Shown here: in pieces, positions 1-7,311 of the stretch
Position numbering within the stretch: the first letter of the stretch is position 1
How the letters are laid out: each line of letters opens with the position of its first letter
NCBI RefSeq assembly: GCF_011008945.1
Contig: NZ_WYCT01000018.1
Coordinates: 1 to 43,856 of the forward strand
Direction of reading: 5' to 3'
DNA from: Streptomyces harenosi
GTDB lineage: Bacteria; Actinomycetota; Actinomycetes; Streptomycetales; Streptomycetaceae
DNA: 43,856 bases
Translations under genes and position numbers: made by a program
Notes under the pieces: generated by a model
Told to the model about the DNA's origin: nothing
Databases searched by the model: none
Seen by the model: the letters and a program-made list of their open reading frames with translations, nothing else

Positions 1-61
1 CGGCCGGGCGGGGCGGTGTGGCCGGACCGGGCGGTGTGGCGCTCTGAGAGACTGGGGCACG

Positions 62-1252
62 ATGAGTGAGACAGCAGCCCAGCGGACCGCGCCCCTGCGG
101 GCCCGCGCCGAGATCGATCTGGCCGCCCTGCGGGCCAACGTGCGCGTGCTGCGCGAACGGGCGCGCGGCGCGGCCGTCATGGCCGTGGTGAAGGCGGACG
201 CGTACGGACACGGCGCGCTGCCGTGCGCCCGCGCGGCCGTCGCGGCGGGCGCGACCTGGCTGGGCACGGCGACGCCGCAGGAAGCGCTCGCGCTGCGGGC
301 GGCGGACGGCATCCCCGCCGACGTCAGGATCATGTGCTGGCTGTGGACGCCGGGCGGGCCCTGGCGGGAGGGCGTCGAGGCCGGTCTCGACATGTCCGTC
401 AGCGCCCTGTGGGCCCTGGCGGAGGTCACCGAGGCCGCCCGGCTCGCGGGCCGCCCCGCGCGGGTGCAGCTCAAGGCCGACACCGGCCTCGGCCGGGGCG
501 GCTGCCAGCCCGGCGAGGACTGGGCCGAACTCGTCGGGGAGGCCCTGCGGGCCGAGCGCGAGGGGCTGCTGCGGATCACGGGCCTGTGGTCCCACTTCGC
601 CTGCGCCGACGAGCCCGGGCACCCCTCCATCGCCGCCCAGCTCACCCGCTTCCGGGAGATGGTGGCGTACGCCGAGGGCCAGGGCGTGCGCCCCGAGGTG
701 CGGCACATCGCCAACTCGCCGGCCACGCTCACCCTGCCCGAGGCCCACTTCGACCTCGTACGGCCGGGCATCGCCATGTACGGCATCTCGCCCAGCCCCG
801 AGATCGGCACCTCGGCCGACCTCGGGCTGCGTCCGGTGATGACGCTGACCGCCTCGGTCGCGCTGGTCAAGCAGGTGCCCGGCGGCCACGGCGTCAGCTA
901 CGGCCACCGCTACACCACGCCCGGCCGGACCACCCTCGGCCTGATCCCCCTGGGCTACGCCGACGGCATCCCGCGGCACGCCTCCTCCACCGGGCCGGTG
1001 CTGGTCGACGGCAAGTGGCGTACGGTCGCCGGCCGGATCGCGATGGACCAGTTCGTCGTGGACCTCGGCGGGGACGAGCCCGAACCCGGGGCCCAGGCCG
1101 TCCTGTTCGGGCCCGGCGACCGCGGTGAGCCCACCGCCGAGGACTGGGCGCAGGCCGCGGGCACCATCGCGTACGAGATCGTCACCCGGATCGGGCCGCG
1201 CGTCCCCCGCGTCCACCTGAACGACGCGGCCGCCGGCGACGCCCCCCGGTGA
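62..1252 (+). CDS. alr: alanine racemase
   Basis: A PLP-dependent enzyme that interconverts L- and D-alanine in the cytosol and supplies D-Ala for peptidoglycan. The 396-residue protein has the fold-type III pattern: PLP lysine K44 in AVVKADAYGHG, HIANSPATL, RPGIAMYG in the PLP-phosphate region, the second catalytic tyrosine at about Y280 in VSYGHRYTT, then GYADGIPR and AGRIAMDQ of the C-terminal beta domain. Length is normal for the family. The ATG at 62 follows a purine-rich stretch with only a weak ribosome site. It is the first gene of a same-strand run with the hydrolase and tsaE, the same neighbourhood as in mycobacteria. Function is well supported; the 61 upstream bases hold only GC-rich sequence. 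Confidence 0.96.
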   Translation: MSETAAQRTAPLRARAEIDLAALRANVRVLRERARGAAVMAVVKADAYGHGALPCARAAVAAGATWLGTATPQEALALRAADGIPADVRIMCWLWTPGGPWREGVEAGLDMSVSALWALAEVTEAARLAGRPARVQLKADTGLGRGGCQPGEDWAELVGEALRAEREGLLRITGLWSHFACADEPGHPSIAAQLTRFREMVAYAEGQGVRPEVRHIANSPATLTLPEAHFDLVRPGIAMYGISPSPEIGTSADLGLRPVMTLTASVALVKQVPGGHGVSYGHRYTTPGRTTLGLIPLGYADGIPRHASSTGPVLVDGKWRTVAGRIAMDQFVVDLGGDEPEPGAQAVLFGPGDRGEPTAEDWAQAAGTIAYEIVTRIGPRVPRVHLNDAAAGDAPR

Positions 1253-1365
1253 ACGGGCGCCGGGCCGGGTAACCGACAAGGACGGCACGGCACTTCGGCA
1301 CCACCCACGCACCAGACCCACCCGGCGAACGAGCCGAACACCAGTCCGGCGAGGAGGAGCGGCAC

Positions 1366-2682
1366 GTGAGCGAGAGCAGCGGGGAGGCCGTCGCGGACGT
1401 CGCCGCGGCGGCCGTCGCCTCCGCCACGGAAGCGGCCGCCGGGGGCTGGCGCCGGGCCACCGGCATCGCCGGCGTCGCGATAGGCGTCGTGGCGGCGGGC
1501 GCGGCGGCCGGCGTCGCCCTGGAGCGGCTCACCGTCGGCCGGGGCATACGCCGCAAGGCGCGGCTCGTCCTGGACGCGGCCGGACCGTACGGCGCGCTGC
1601 GCGGCACGCCCGGCACGGCGTACGCCGAGGACGGCACCGAGCTGTACTACGAGGTCGACGAGACCGACGAGACCGGTGAGATCAACCCGATCGACGGGAT
1701 CGACGGGATCGACGGGCTCGACGAGGCCGGGTCCGGGGGCGGCACCGCGGCACGTCGCCGCCGCCTCTTCGGCCACCGGGCGCCCGCCGCCGTCACCGTC
1801 GTCTTCTGCCACGGCTACTGCCTCAACCAGGACTCCTGGCACTTCCAGCGGGCGGCGCTGCGCGGCCTGGTGCGCACCGTGCACTGGGACCAGCGCAGCC
1901 ACGGCCGCTCCGGGCGGGGCGTGGCGCAGGTCCGCGACGGCGCGCCGGTCACCATCGACGAGCTGGGCGGCGATCTGAAGGCCGTCCTGGACGCGGCCGT
2001 GCCCGAGGGGCCGATCGTGCTGGTGGGGCACTCCATGGGCGGTATGACGGTGATGGCGCTGGCCGACCGGTTCCCCGAGCTGATCCGTGAGCGGGTCGCC
2101 GCCGTGGCCCTGGTCGGCACCTCCTCCGGGCGGCTCGGCGAGGTCAACTTCGGGCTGCCGGTCGCCGGGGTCAACGCGGTGCGGCGGGTGCTGCCCGGGG
2201 TGCTGAGGGCGCTCGGGCAGCGGGCCGAGCTGGTGGAGAAGGGGCGCCGGGCGACCGCGGACCTGTTCGCCGGGATCATCAAGCGGTACTCGTTCGCGTC
2301 CCGGGAGGTCGATCCGGCCGTCGCCCGGTTCGCCGAGCGGATGATCGAGTCCACGCCGATCGACGTCGTCGCCGAGTACTACCCGGCCTTCGACGACCAC
2401 GACAAGACCGGGGCGCTCGCCCACTTCGCGGGGGTGCCGGTGCTCGTGCTGGCCGGGACCCAGGACATGGTCACGCCCAGCGAGCACAGCGAGGCGATCG
2501 CCGGGCTGCTGCCGGACGCCGAACTGGTGCTGGTGCCGGACGCCGGGCACCTGGTGATGCTGGAGCATCCGGAGGTGGTCACCGACCGCCTCGCCGACCT
2601 GCTCGCCCGCGCGGGTGCGGTGCCCGCAGCGGCTACGGTTGAGGGCTATGGAAGCACCAGCAGCACCGCAGGGCCCGGCTGA
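1366..2682 (+). CDS. membrane-anchored alpha/beta-fold hydrolase
   Basis: An alpha/beta hydrolase of 438 residues with unknown substrate. An N-terminal hydrophobic segment (about residues 25-50, IAGVAIGVVAAGAAAGVAL) should anchor it in the membrane. The catalytic domain shows VVFCHGYCLNQDSW (oxyanion region), nucleophile elbow GHSMGG with S223, acid in LAGTQDMVTP and histidine in PDAGHLVMLEH. The GTG start is preceded by GAGGAGG at 1351-1357. A low-complexity GID-GID-GLD linker (coded by 1689-1724) separates anchor and enzyme. Its 3' end overlaps tsaE by 35 bases, so the two are probably co-transcribed. Lipase, esterase or peptidase activity cannot be distinguished from sequence. Confidence 0.9.
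   Translation: MSESSGEAVADVAAAAVASATEAAAGGWRRATGIAGVAIGVVAAGAAAGVALERLTVGRGIRRKARLVLDAAGPYGALRGTPGTAYAEDGTELYYEVDETDETGEINPIDGIDGIDGLDEAGSGGGTAARRRRLFGHRAPAAVTVVFCHGYCLNQDSWHFQRAALRGLVRTVHWDQRSHGRSGRGVAQVRDGAPVTIDELGGDLKAVLDAAVPEGPIVLVGHSMGGMTVMALADRFPELIRERVAAVALVGTSSGRLGEVNFGLPVAGVNAVRRVLPGVLRALGQRAELVEKGRRATADLFAGIIKRYSFASREVDPAVARFAERMIESTPIDVVAEYYPAFDDHDKTGALAHFAGVPVLVLAGTQDMVTPSEHSEAIAGLLPDAELVLVPDAGHLVMLEHPEVVTDRLADLLARAGAVPAAATVEGYGSTSSTAGPG
1689..1724 (+). repeat. 9-base in-frame tandem repeat in the hydrolase gene
   Basis: Three copies of GATCGACGG followed by a degenerate fourth encode an IDG-IDG-IDG-LDE linker. Copy number could vary without a frameshift because the unit is 9 bases. 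Confidence 0.8.
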
Positions 2683-3172
2683 GCCCCTGCCCGCCGTCGA
2701 GATCACCGTCACCTCTCCCGACCAGATGCGGGAATTGGGCCGCAGGCTCGCCAAGCTGCTGCGCGCGGGCGACCTCGTGATGCTCACCGGGGAGCTGGGC
2801 GCGGGCAAGACCACGCTCACCCGCGGGCTGGGCGAGGGGCTCGGCGTGCGCGGCGCCGTCACCTCCCCCACCTTCGTGATCGCCCGTGTGCACCCCTCCC
2901 TCGGCGACGGACCGCCGCTCGTCCACGTCGACGCGTACCGCCTGTCCGGCGGCCTGGACGAGATGGAGGACCTCGACCTCGACGTCTCGCTGCCCGAGTC
3001 CGTGATCGTGGTGGAGTGGGGCGAGGGCAAGGTCGAGGAGCTGACCGACGACCGGTTGCAGATCCTGATCCACCGCGCGGTGGGCGACACCACCGACGAG
3101 GTGCGGCACGTGACGCTGACGGGCATCGGGGAGCGCTGGGCCGAGGCCGACCTGGGCGTGCTCGCCGTCTGA
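2648..3172 (+). CDS. tsaE: tRNA t6A37 threonylcarbamoyltransferase complex ATPase TsaE
   Basis: P-loop ATPase that works with TsaB and TsaD to put N6-threonylcarbamoyl on A37 of ANN-decoding tRNAs. The 174-residue protein has Walker A GELGAGKTT, switch-like SPTFVIARVH, HVDAYRL and the Walker B/C-terminal signature VVEWGEGKVEEL. I chose the ATG at 2648, inside the end of the hydrolase gene, because the longer reading from 2615 adds 11 residues without family character. A TACGGT hexamer at 2634-2639, 8 bases before this ATG, could be a -10 for a leaderless internal transcript. tsaB, rimI and tsaD lie downstream but are separated by two unrelated genes. Confidence 0.93.
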   Translation: MEAPAAPQGPAEPLPAVEITVTSPDQMRELGRRLAKLLRAGDLVMLTGELGAGKTTLTRGLGEGLGVRGAVTSPTFVIARVHPSLGDGPPLVHVDAYRLSGGLDEMEDLDLDVSLPESVIVVEWGEGKVEELTDDRLQILIHRAVGDTTDEVRHVTLTGIGERWAEADLGVLAV

Positions 3173-3386
3173 TCCGGGTGCCGCCGCCGGTGCCGGGTGC
3201 CGCCGCCCGCCCGGTGGCGGACCGGGCCGGTCCGGTCCGGCGTCCGCCCCGCGTGCAGAGGGTCCGCACGGGGTGCCTGTTCCGAGAGCGCTCGTCCTGG
3301 AACGCCCCGGACATCCGAACATTCCGACAGGTCGTCGGCAAGATGTTGCGTTCGGCGTCCGGCGCGTGGTCACATGGTATCCAGTC

Positions 3387-3410
3387 CGTAGTTAGGTCTA
3401 CCTAACTACG
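3387..3410. promoter_or_regulatory. 24-base palindromic operator candidate
   Basis: Perfect inverted repeat with 11-base arms CGTAGTTAGGT (3387-3397) and ACCTAACTACG (3400-3410) around CT. It is AT-rich against a very GC-rich background and ends 27 bases before the next start codon. The core TTAGGT/ACCTAA recalls half-sites of DtxR/DmdR iron boxes, but the spacer is 2 rather than 7 bases, so a MarR-type or other dimeric repressor is as likely. Confidence 0.65.
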
Positions 3411-3437
3411 TCCGCCCCCGGCCCCCAGGAGGCGTCC

Positions 3438-3668
3438 ATGCCGGCTTCAGGAACCCACGCGCAGCCGCAGCCGCAGTCAGCACCACGACGGCCGAGTGCG
3501 CCCGCGATGTCCGGGGTGGCCGGGGCGGTGTCCATGCGCGATCTGCTGGCGGCCGGCGCCGCCGCGGCCGCCGTCTCCACCCCGCCGCGCCTGCCGGATC
3601 TCCCGGCGGTCCCGGCGGTCCCGGCACCTCCGGCCCGGCGGGCCGGGGAGCACCGCGAGGCCGCCTGA
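3438..3668 (+). CDS. small Pro/Ala-rich protein of unknown function
   Basis: A 76-residue protein I do not recognise. The ATG is preceded by a very good ribosome site, AGGAGG at 3427-3432, and by the palindrome at 3387-3410, which is the main support that it is real. The sequence is a Pro/Gln-rich head, a hydrophobic-amphipathic centre with VSMRDLLAAGAAAAAVSTPP (residues about 31-50) and a Pro/Ala-rich tail ending in a charged stretch. There is no clear signal peptide, metal-binding motif or catalytic signature. Its own operator suggests regulated single-gene expression. Low-complexity composition makes family assignment by eye unsafe. Confidence 0.6.
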   Translation: MPASGTHAQPQPQSAPRRPSAPAMSGVAGAVSMRDLLAAGAAAAAVSTPPRLPDLPAVPAVPAPPARRAGEHREAA

Positions 3669-3733
3669 GCCCGCCCGCGGGCCGGGGCCGCGGTGCTGGT
3701 GACGTCGCCGGCCGCGGGCGCCCGGCCCCCGGC

Positions 3734-4285
3734 TCAGCGGATGACGACGATCCGCTGCCCGATCGTCGCGAAGTGCCACATCGCGTGGCCGTCCGCGCGG
3801 GTCTGGCGGATGCCGCCCGTGCGCACGTGCGGGTTGGGCGTCGGCATCGAGCCGTCCACGGCCGCGCTGAAGCCGATGACCACGCCGTCCACACCGGCGA
3901 AGCGCACCACGTGCTCCACCGGGATGCCGTCGGAGCCGGTGATCGCCTTGGAGCGGGAGGTGACCGCGTAGGTGCCCGGCGCCGGGTCCACCGAGCTGGG
4001 GACCACCTTGAACGTGCGCTGGACCCGGTCGTCCGGGCCGACCAGCCACACCCGGTCGTCGTCCAGCGAGTACACGACCCGTTCGCCCCGCCCGGAGCCG
4101 CTCGGCAGCGCGGCGGGGTTCCGCTGGTCGCGGGGGGCCTTGGGGGGACCCGGGGCGGGGGCGGCGGAGCGCGGCTCGCCCAGACCGGCCGGGACGGTGG
4201 CAGACGCCTGGTAGGCGAGGACGCCCACCGACACGAGGGCCGCCGCGGTGAGCCCGGCGACGATCCCGGCGCTGCTGCTTGCCAC
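3734..4285 (-). CDS. secreted YkuD-like (L,D-transpeptidase fold) protein lacking the catalytic Cys
   Basis: About 183 residues. An N-terminal hydrophobic segment (GIVAGLTAAALVSVGVLAY) acts as signal or anchor, followed by a Pro/Ala linker. The C-terminal 110 residues follow the YkuD fold order: a lead strand (VVYSLDDDRVWLV), a PGTYAVTSRSKA strand like the TPTGTFxV element, a GFSAAVDG strand where GIHG is usual, and TGGIRQTRADGHAMWHF where active enzymes have SHGCIR followed by a similar helix. The Cys position is Gly158 and the preceding His is replaced. I therefore infer a non-catalytic relative, perhaps binding peptidoglycan. Start: GTG at 4285 has GAGGTGG five bases upstream; GTG at 4294 is an alternative. 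Transcribed divergently from tsaB. Confidence 0.72.
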   Translation of the reverse strand: MASSSAGIVAGLTAAALVSVGVLAYQASATVPAGLGEPRSAAPAPGPPKAPRDQRNPAALPSGSGRGERVVYSLDDDRVWLVGPDDRVQRTFKVVPSSVDPAPGTYAVTSRSKAITGSDGIPVEHVVRFAGVDGVVIGFSAAVDGSMPTPNPHVRTGGIRQTRADGHAMWHFATIGQRIVVIR

Positions 4286-4299
4286 TGCGACCACCTCGT

Positions 4300-4374
4300 C
4301 GTCGTGCGTCGTGCTTCGTGCTTCATGCGTCGTGCTTCGTACGCCGTACGACGCGCTTCGTGCTTCGCTGGCGA
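4300..4374. repeat. degenerate CGTGCTTCG repeat array in a divergent promoter region
   Basis: Several imperfect copies of a 9-base unit close to CGTGCTTCG or CGTCGTGCTTCGT lie between the YkuD-like gene and tsaB. In the middle is CGTACG-C-CGTACG. The array must contain the promoter of the leftward gene and may be an operator cluster or simple slippage. Confidence 0.6.
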
Positions 4375-4430
4375 CGGTAGCAGGATGTGACCGTCCGACC
4401 CGGGCGGCCGTGCGCCCGGCGCGGGAGCCG

Positions 4431-4436
4431 TAGGCT
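4431..4436 (+). promoter_or_regulatory. -10 element TAGGCT of a probable leaderless tsaB transcript
   Basis: TAGGCT ends 6 bases before the tsaB GTG, which fits transcription starting at the first base of the codon. No ribosome site is visible upstream of the GTG. No convincing -35 is seen. Confidence 0.45.
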
Positions 4437-4442
4437 GTTTGC

Positions 4443-5096
4443 GTGCTCTTGCTCGCTCTGGATACCGCCACTCCCGCCGTGACCGTCGCGCTGCACGACG
4501 GTACGGACGTCATCGCCTCGTCGAGCCAGGTGGACGCGCGCCGCCACGGTGAGCTGCTGCTTCCGGCCGTGGACCGGGTGCTCGCCGAGGCCGGCCTCAC
4601 GCTCGACGCCGTCACCGGCATCGTCGCCGGCATCGGGCCCGGCCCGTACACCGGCCTGCGCGTCGGCCTGATGACCGCGGAGACCTTCTCCCTCGCGCTC
4701 GGCGTGCCCGTGCACGGGGTGTGCACGCTGGACGGCCTCGCCTACGCCGCCGACCTGCCGGGCCCCTTCGTCGTGGCGACCGACGCCCGCCGCAAGGAGG
4801 TCTACTGGGCCCGCTACGCCGACTCCCGCACCCGCCTGACCGACCCGGCCGTCGACCGCCCCGCCGACATCGCCGAGCAGGTCCGCGACCTGCCCGCGGT
4901 CGGCGCGGGCGCGCTGCTGTACCCGGACACCTTCCCCCGGGCGCACGAGCCCGAGCACGTCTCGGCCGCCGCCCTGGCCCGTCTGGCCGCCGAGAAGCTG
5001 GCGGCCGGCGAGGACCTGCCCGCGCCCCGGCCGCTGTACCTGCGCCGGCCCGACGCCCAGGTCCCCAAGAACTACAAGGTGGTCACGCCGAAGTGA
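4443..5096 (+). CDS. tsaB: tRNA t6A complex scaffold TsaB (YeaZ family)
   Basis: Non-catalytic ASKHA-fold partner that binds TsaD and organises the t6A synthase. The 217-residue protein starts MLLLALDTATPAVTVAL, has the family signature GIGPGPYTGLRVG (residues about 67-79) and AETFSLALGVPVHGV, then DARRKEVYWARY. The GTG start is probably leaderless. The stop overlaps the GTG of rimI in GTGA, so the tsaB-rimI-tsaD trio and a small fourth gene are translationally coupled. Confidence 0.95.
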   Translation: MLLLALDTATPAVTVALHDGTDVIASSSQVDARRHGELLLPAVDRVLAEAGLTLDAVTGIVAGIGPGPYTGLRVGLMTAETFSLALGVPVHGVCTLDGLAYAADLPGPFVVATDARRKEVYWARYADSRTRLTDPAVDRPADIAEQVRDLPAVGAGALLYPDTFPRAHEPEHVSAAALARLAAEKLAAGEDLPAPRPLYLRRPDAQVPKNYKVVTPK

Positions 5097-5620
5097 CCGG
5101 GCAAGTGACCGGGCCGGCGCCCGCCGCGCTGCGCGAGATGCGCTGGTGGGACATCGACCCCGTGCTGGAGCTGGAACGGGAGCTGTTCCCCGAGGACGCC
5201 TGGTCGCGCGGGATGTTCTGGTCCGAGCTGGCCCACGCGCGCGGGCCGGAGGCCACCCGCCGCTACCTCGTCGCGGAGCTGGACGGCCGGATCGCCGGCT
5301 ACGCGGGCCTGGCCGCCTCCGGGGGCGTCGGCGACGTCCAGACCATCGCGGTCGCCCGCGACCAGTGGGGCACCGGCCTCGGCAGCCGGCTGCTGACCGA
5401 GCTGCTGCGCGCCGCGACCGCCTTCGAGTGCGCCGAGGTGCTCCTCGAATGCCGTGTCGACAACGTCCGCGCCCAGAAGCTCTACGAGCGCTTCGGCTTC
5501 GAGCCCATCGGCGTCAGGCGCGGCTACTACCAGCCGGGGAACGTGGACGCCCTGGTGATGCGCCTGACCGACCCCGCAACCTCCCTCAACGGCGTACAAG
5601 GAACCGAGATCAATGGCTGA
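5093..5620 (+). CDS. rimI: ribosomal protein-alanine N-acetyltransferase RimI
   Basis: GNAT-family acetyltransferase that acetylates N-terminal alanine of ribosomal protein S18 in E. coli, often with broader N-terminal specificity elsewhere. About 175 residues. Motifs include [22 protein letters not shown], the acetyl-CoA pyrophosphate loop [13 protein letters not shown] (motif A), [18 protein letters not shown] (motif B) and the [15 protein letters not shown] end. The chosen GTG overlaps the tsaB stop and has AAGGTGG 11 bases upstream; GTG at 5105 is a possible shorter start. The 3' end overlaps tsaD by 8 bases. Confidence 0.94.
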   Translation: MTGQVTGPAPAALREMRWWDIDPVLELERELFPEDAWSRGMFWSELAHARGPEATRRYLVAELDGRIAGYAGLAASGGVGDVQTIAVARDQWGTGLGSRLLTELLRAATAFECAEVLLECRVDNVRAQKLYERFGFEPIGVRRGYYQPGNVDALVMRLTDPATSLNGVQGTEING

Positions 5621-6719
5621 CTCACGCGACGAGCCGCTCGTCCTGGGTATCGAGACCTCCTGCGACGAGACCGGCGTCGGCATCGTCCGCGGCACCACCC
5701 TGCTGGCCGACGCCGTCGCCTCCAGCGTCGACGAGCACGCCCGCTTCGGCGGTGTCGTGCCGGAGGTGGCGAGCCGCGCCCACCTGGAGGCGATGGTCCC
5801 CACCATCGACCGCGCGCTGAAGGAGGCGGGGGTGAGCGCCAGGGACCTGGACGGCATCGCCGTCACCGCCGGTCCCGGGCTCGCCGGCGCCCTGCTGGTC
5901 GGCGTCTCGGCGGCGAAGGCGTACGCCTACGCGCTCGGCAAGCCGCTGTACGGCGTCAACCACCTCGCCTCGCACATCTGCGTCGACCAGCTCGAGCACG
6001 GCCCGCTGCCCGAGCCGACCATGGCGCTGCTGGTCTCCGGCGGCCACTCCTCGCTGCTGCTGTCGACGGACATCACCTCCGACGTCCGCCCGATGGGCGC
6101 CACCATCGACGACGCGGCCGGCGAGGCGTTCGACAAGATCGCCCGTGTGCTGGACCTGGGCTTCCCCGGCGGCCCGGTCATCGACCGGTACGCGCGCGAG
6201 GGCGACCCGGAGGCGATCGCCTTCCCGCGCGGGCTGACCGGGCCGCGGGACCCGGCGTACGACTTCTCCTTCTCCGGGCTGAAGACGGCCGTGGCCCGCT
6301 GGATCGAGGCCAAGCGGGCGGCGGGGGAGGAGGTGCCGGTGCGGGACGTGGCGGCCTCCTTCCAGGAGGCGGTCGTCGACGTGCTCACCCGCAAGGCCGT
6401 GCGCGCCTGCAAGGACGAGGGCGTCGACCACCTGATGATCGGGGGCGGGGTCGCCGCCAACTCCCGGCTGCGGGCGCTGGCCCAGGAACGCTGCGAGGCC
6501 GCCGGGATCCGGCTGCGCGTGCCCCGGCCCAAGCTGTGCACGGACAACGGCGCGATGGTCGCGGCGCTCGGCGCGGAGATGGTCGCCCGGGGCCGGGCCG
6601 CCTCCGACTGGGACCTGTCGGCGGACTCGTCGCTGCCCGTGACGGACCCGCACGTCCCGGGCCGCGCGCACGGCCACGACCACGTGCACGAGGTGAGCAA
6701 GGAGAACCTGTACTCATGA
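5613..6719 (+). CDS. tsaD: tRNA t6A threonylcarbamoyltransferase TsaD
   Basis: Catalytic subunit that transfers the threonylcarbamoyl group from TC-AMP to A37. The 368-residue protein begins with [15 protein letters not shown], has [13 protein letters not shown], metal-binding His117 and His121 in VNHLASHIC, nucleotide-binding [44 protein letters not shown] and the C-terminal Asp of CTDNGAM. A His-rich tail ([12 protein letters not shown]) follows the conserved core and may bind metal. The ATG sits in rimI's end; AAGGAA lies just upstream. The stop overlaps the start of a small gene. Confidence 0.96.
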   Translation: MADSRDEPLVLGIETSCDETGVGIVRGTTLLADAVASSVDEHARFGGVVPEVASRAHLEAMVPTIDRALKEAGVSARDLDGIAVTAGPGLAGALLVGVSAAKAYAYALGKPLYGVNHLASHICVDQLEHGPLPEPTMALLVSGGHSSLLLSTDITSDVRPMGATIDDAAGEAFDKIARVLDLGFPGGPVIDRYAREGDPEAIAFPRGLTGPRDPAYDFSFSGLKTAVARWIEAKRAAGEEVPVRDVAASFQEAVVDVLTRKAVRACKDEGVDHLMIGGGVAANSRLRALAQERCEAAGIRLRVPRPKLCTDNGAMVAALGAEMVARGRAASDWDLSADSSLPVTDPHVPGRAHGHDHVHEVSKENLYS

Positions 6720-6973
6720 CGGTGGCCCTGATGTGGGAGGCACGGGCCGTGACCGGGCGGGGCGGGGAACTGCTGGCCTGGGCCCGGGCGCAGGAGCTGC
6801 CGCGCGTCCCGCTGCGCCGGGAGACCCTCCGCGCCCCGCAGGACCGGGTCCTGGTCATCACCTGGTGGGACGCCCCGTACGGCGCCGACCTGCCCGAACT
6901 CCCCGAGCCGGACGCGGGGCTGGTCACGCGGGCGGTCCACCGGTGGCGGTTCGAGGCGGTGGACGGGGACTGA
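6716..6973 (+). CDS. small conserved-looking protein coupled to tsaD, possible dimeric alpha/beta barrel
   Basis: An 85-residue protein whose ATG overlaps the tsaD stop in ATGA, so it is translated by coupling. Layout is strand ([11 protein letters not shown]), helix ([13 protein letters not shown]), strand, Arg-rich turn, strand ([10 protein letters not shown]) and a C-terminal VHRWRFEAV strand. This resembles short ferredoxin-like or antibiotic-biosynthesis-monooxygenase-type folds that dimerise, but no active-site residue is diagnostic. It is cytosolic by composition. I do not know its function. Confidence 0.62.
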   Translation: MTVALMWEARAVTGRGGELLAWARAQELPRVPLRRETLRAPQDRVLVITWWDAPYGADLPELPEPDAGLVTRAVHRWRFEAVDGD

Positions 6974-7097
6974 CCGGGGCACGGGTGCGCGCCACCGGGG
7001 TACGGGTGTGCGCTGGGGGAATGACCGGCGTACGGGTGTGCGCTGGGGGGGACTGACCGGGGTACGGGCGCGCGCTGACGGGGACCGACCGGCGGAC
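6966..7097. repeat. decaying tandem repeat downstream of the tsaD operon
   Basis: Four to five imperfect copies of a 28-34 base unit whose core is ACCGGGGTACGGGTGTGCGC. The first copy overlaps the last codons of the small gene. The unit length is not a multiple of three and no gene covers it. Confidence 0.7.
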
Positions 7098-7220
7098 GGT
7101 CCGGGGCTTTTGGCGCGGGGGGCGCGGGACCTGCCCGTTCCCCCTGGTCCGGCCGGTGCTCCCCGCCCGCCGTGAGGGCCCGGGACCGGCCGGACGGCAC
7201 CGCCGTCGCCCTCCCCGGGG

Positions 7221-7253
7221 CGAATGTTGCGGTCCATCGACCGAATGTTCCGG
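7221..7253. promoter_or_regulatory. paired direct repeats two helical turns apart
   Basis: CGAATGTTGCGG (7221-7232) and CGAATGTTCCGG (7242-7253) share 11 of 12 bases and are offset by 21 bases. They lie 60-90 bases upstream of the LacI-family gene. This geometry fits two protein molecules on one DNA face; the binding protein is unknown. Confidence 0.5.
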
Positions 7254-7298
7254 ACGGCCGTGGTGCTCCGATGGCTTCATCCACGAGGGCAGCGGGGA

Positions 7299-7304
7299 TA
7301 CGAT
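7299..7304 (+). promoter_or_regulatory. -10 element TACGAT of a probable leaderless LacI-family transcript
   Basis: TACGAT is followed by exactly 7 bases and then the ATG at 7312. No ribosome site is visible before the ATG. Confidence 0.5.
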
Positions 7305-7311
7305 CGCCGCC

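Noticed and set aside
3387..3410. Palindrome as a canonical DmdR/DtxR iron box
   Set aside because: TTAGGT and ACCTAA are present, but the 2-base spacer is too short for the 19-base iron box, so I list it only as an operator.
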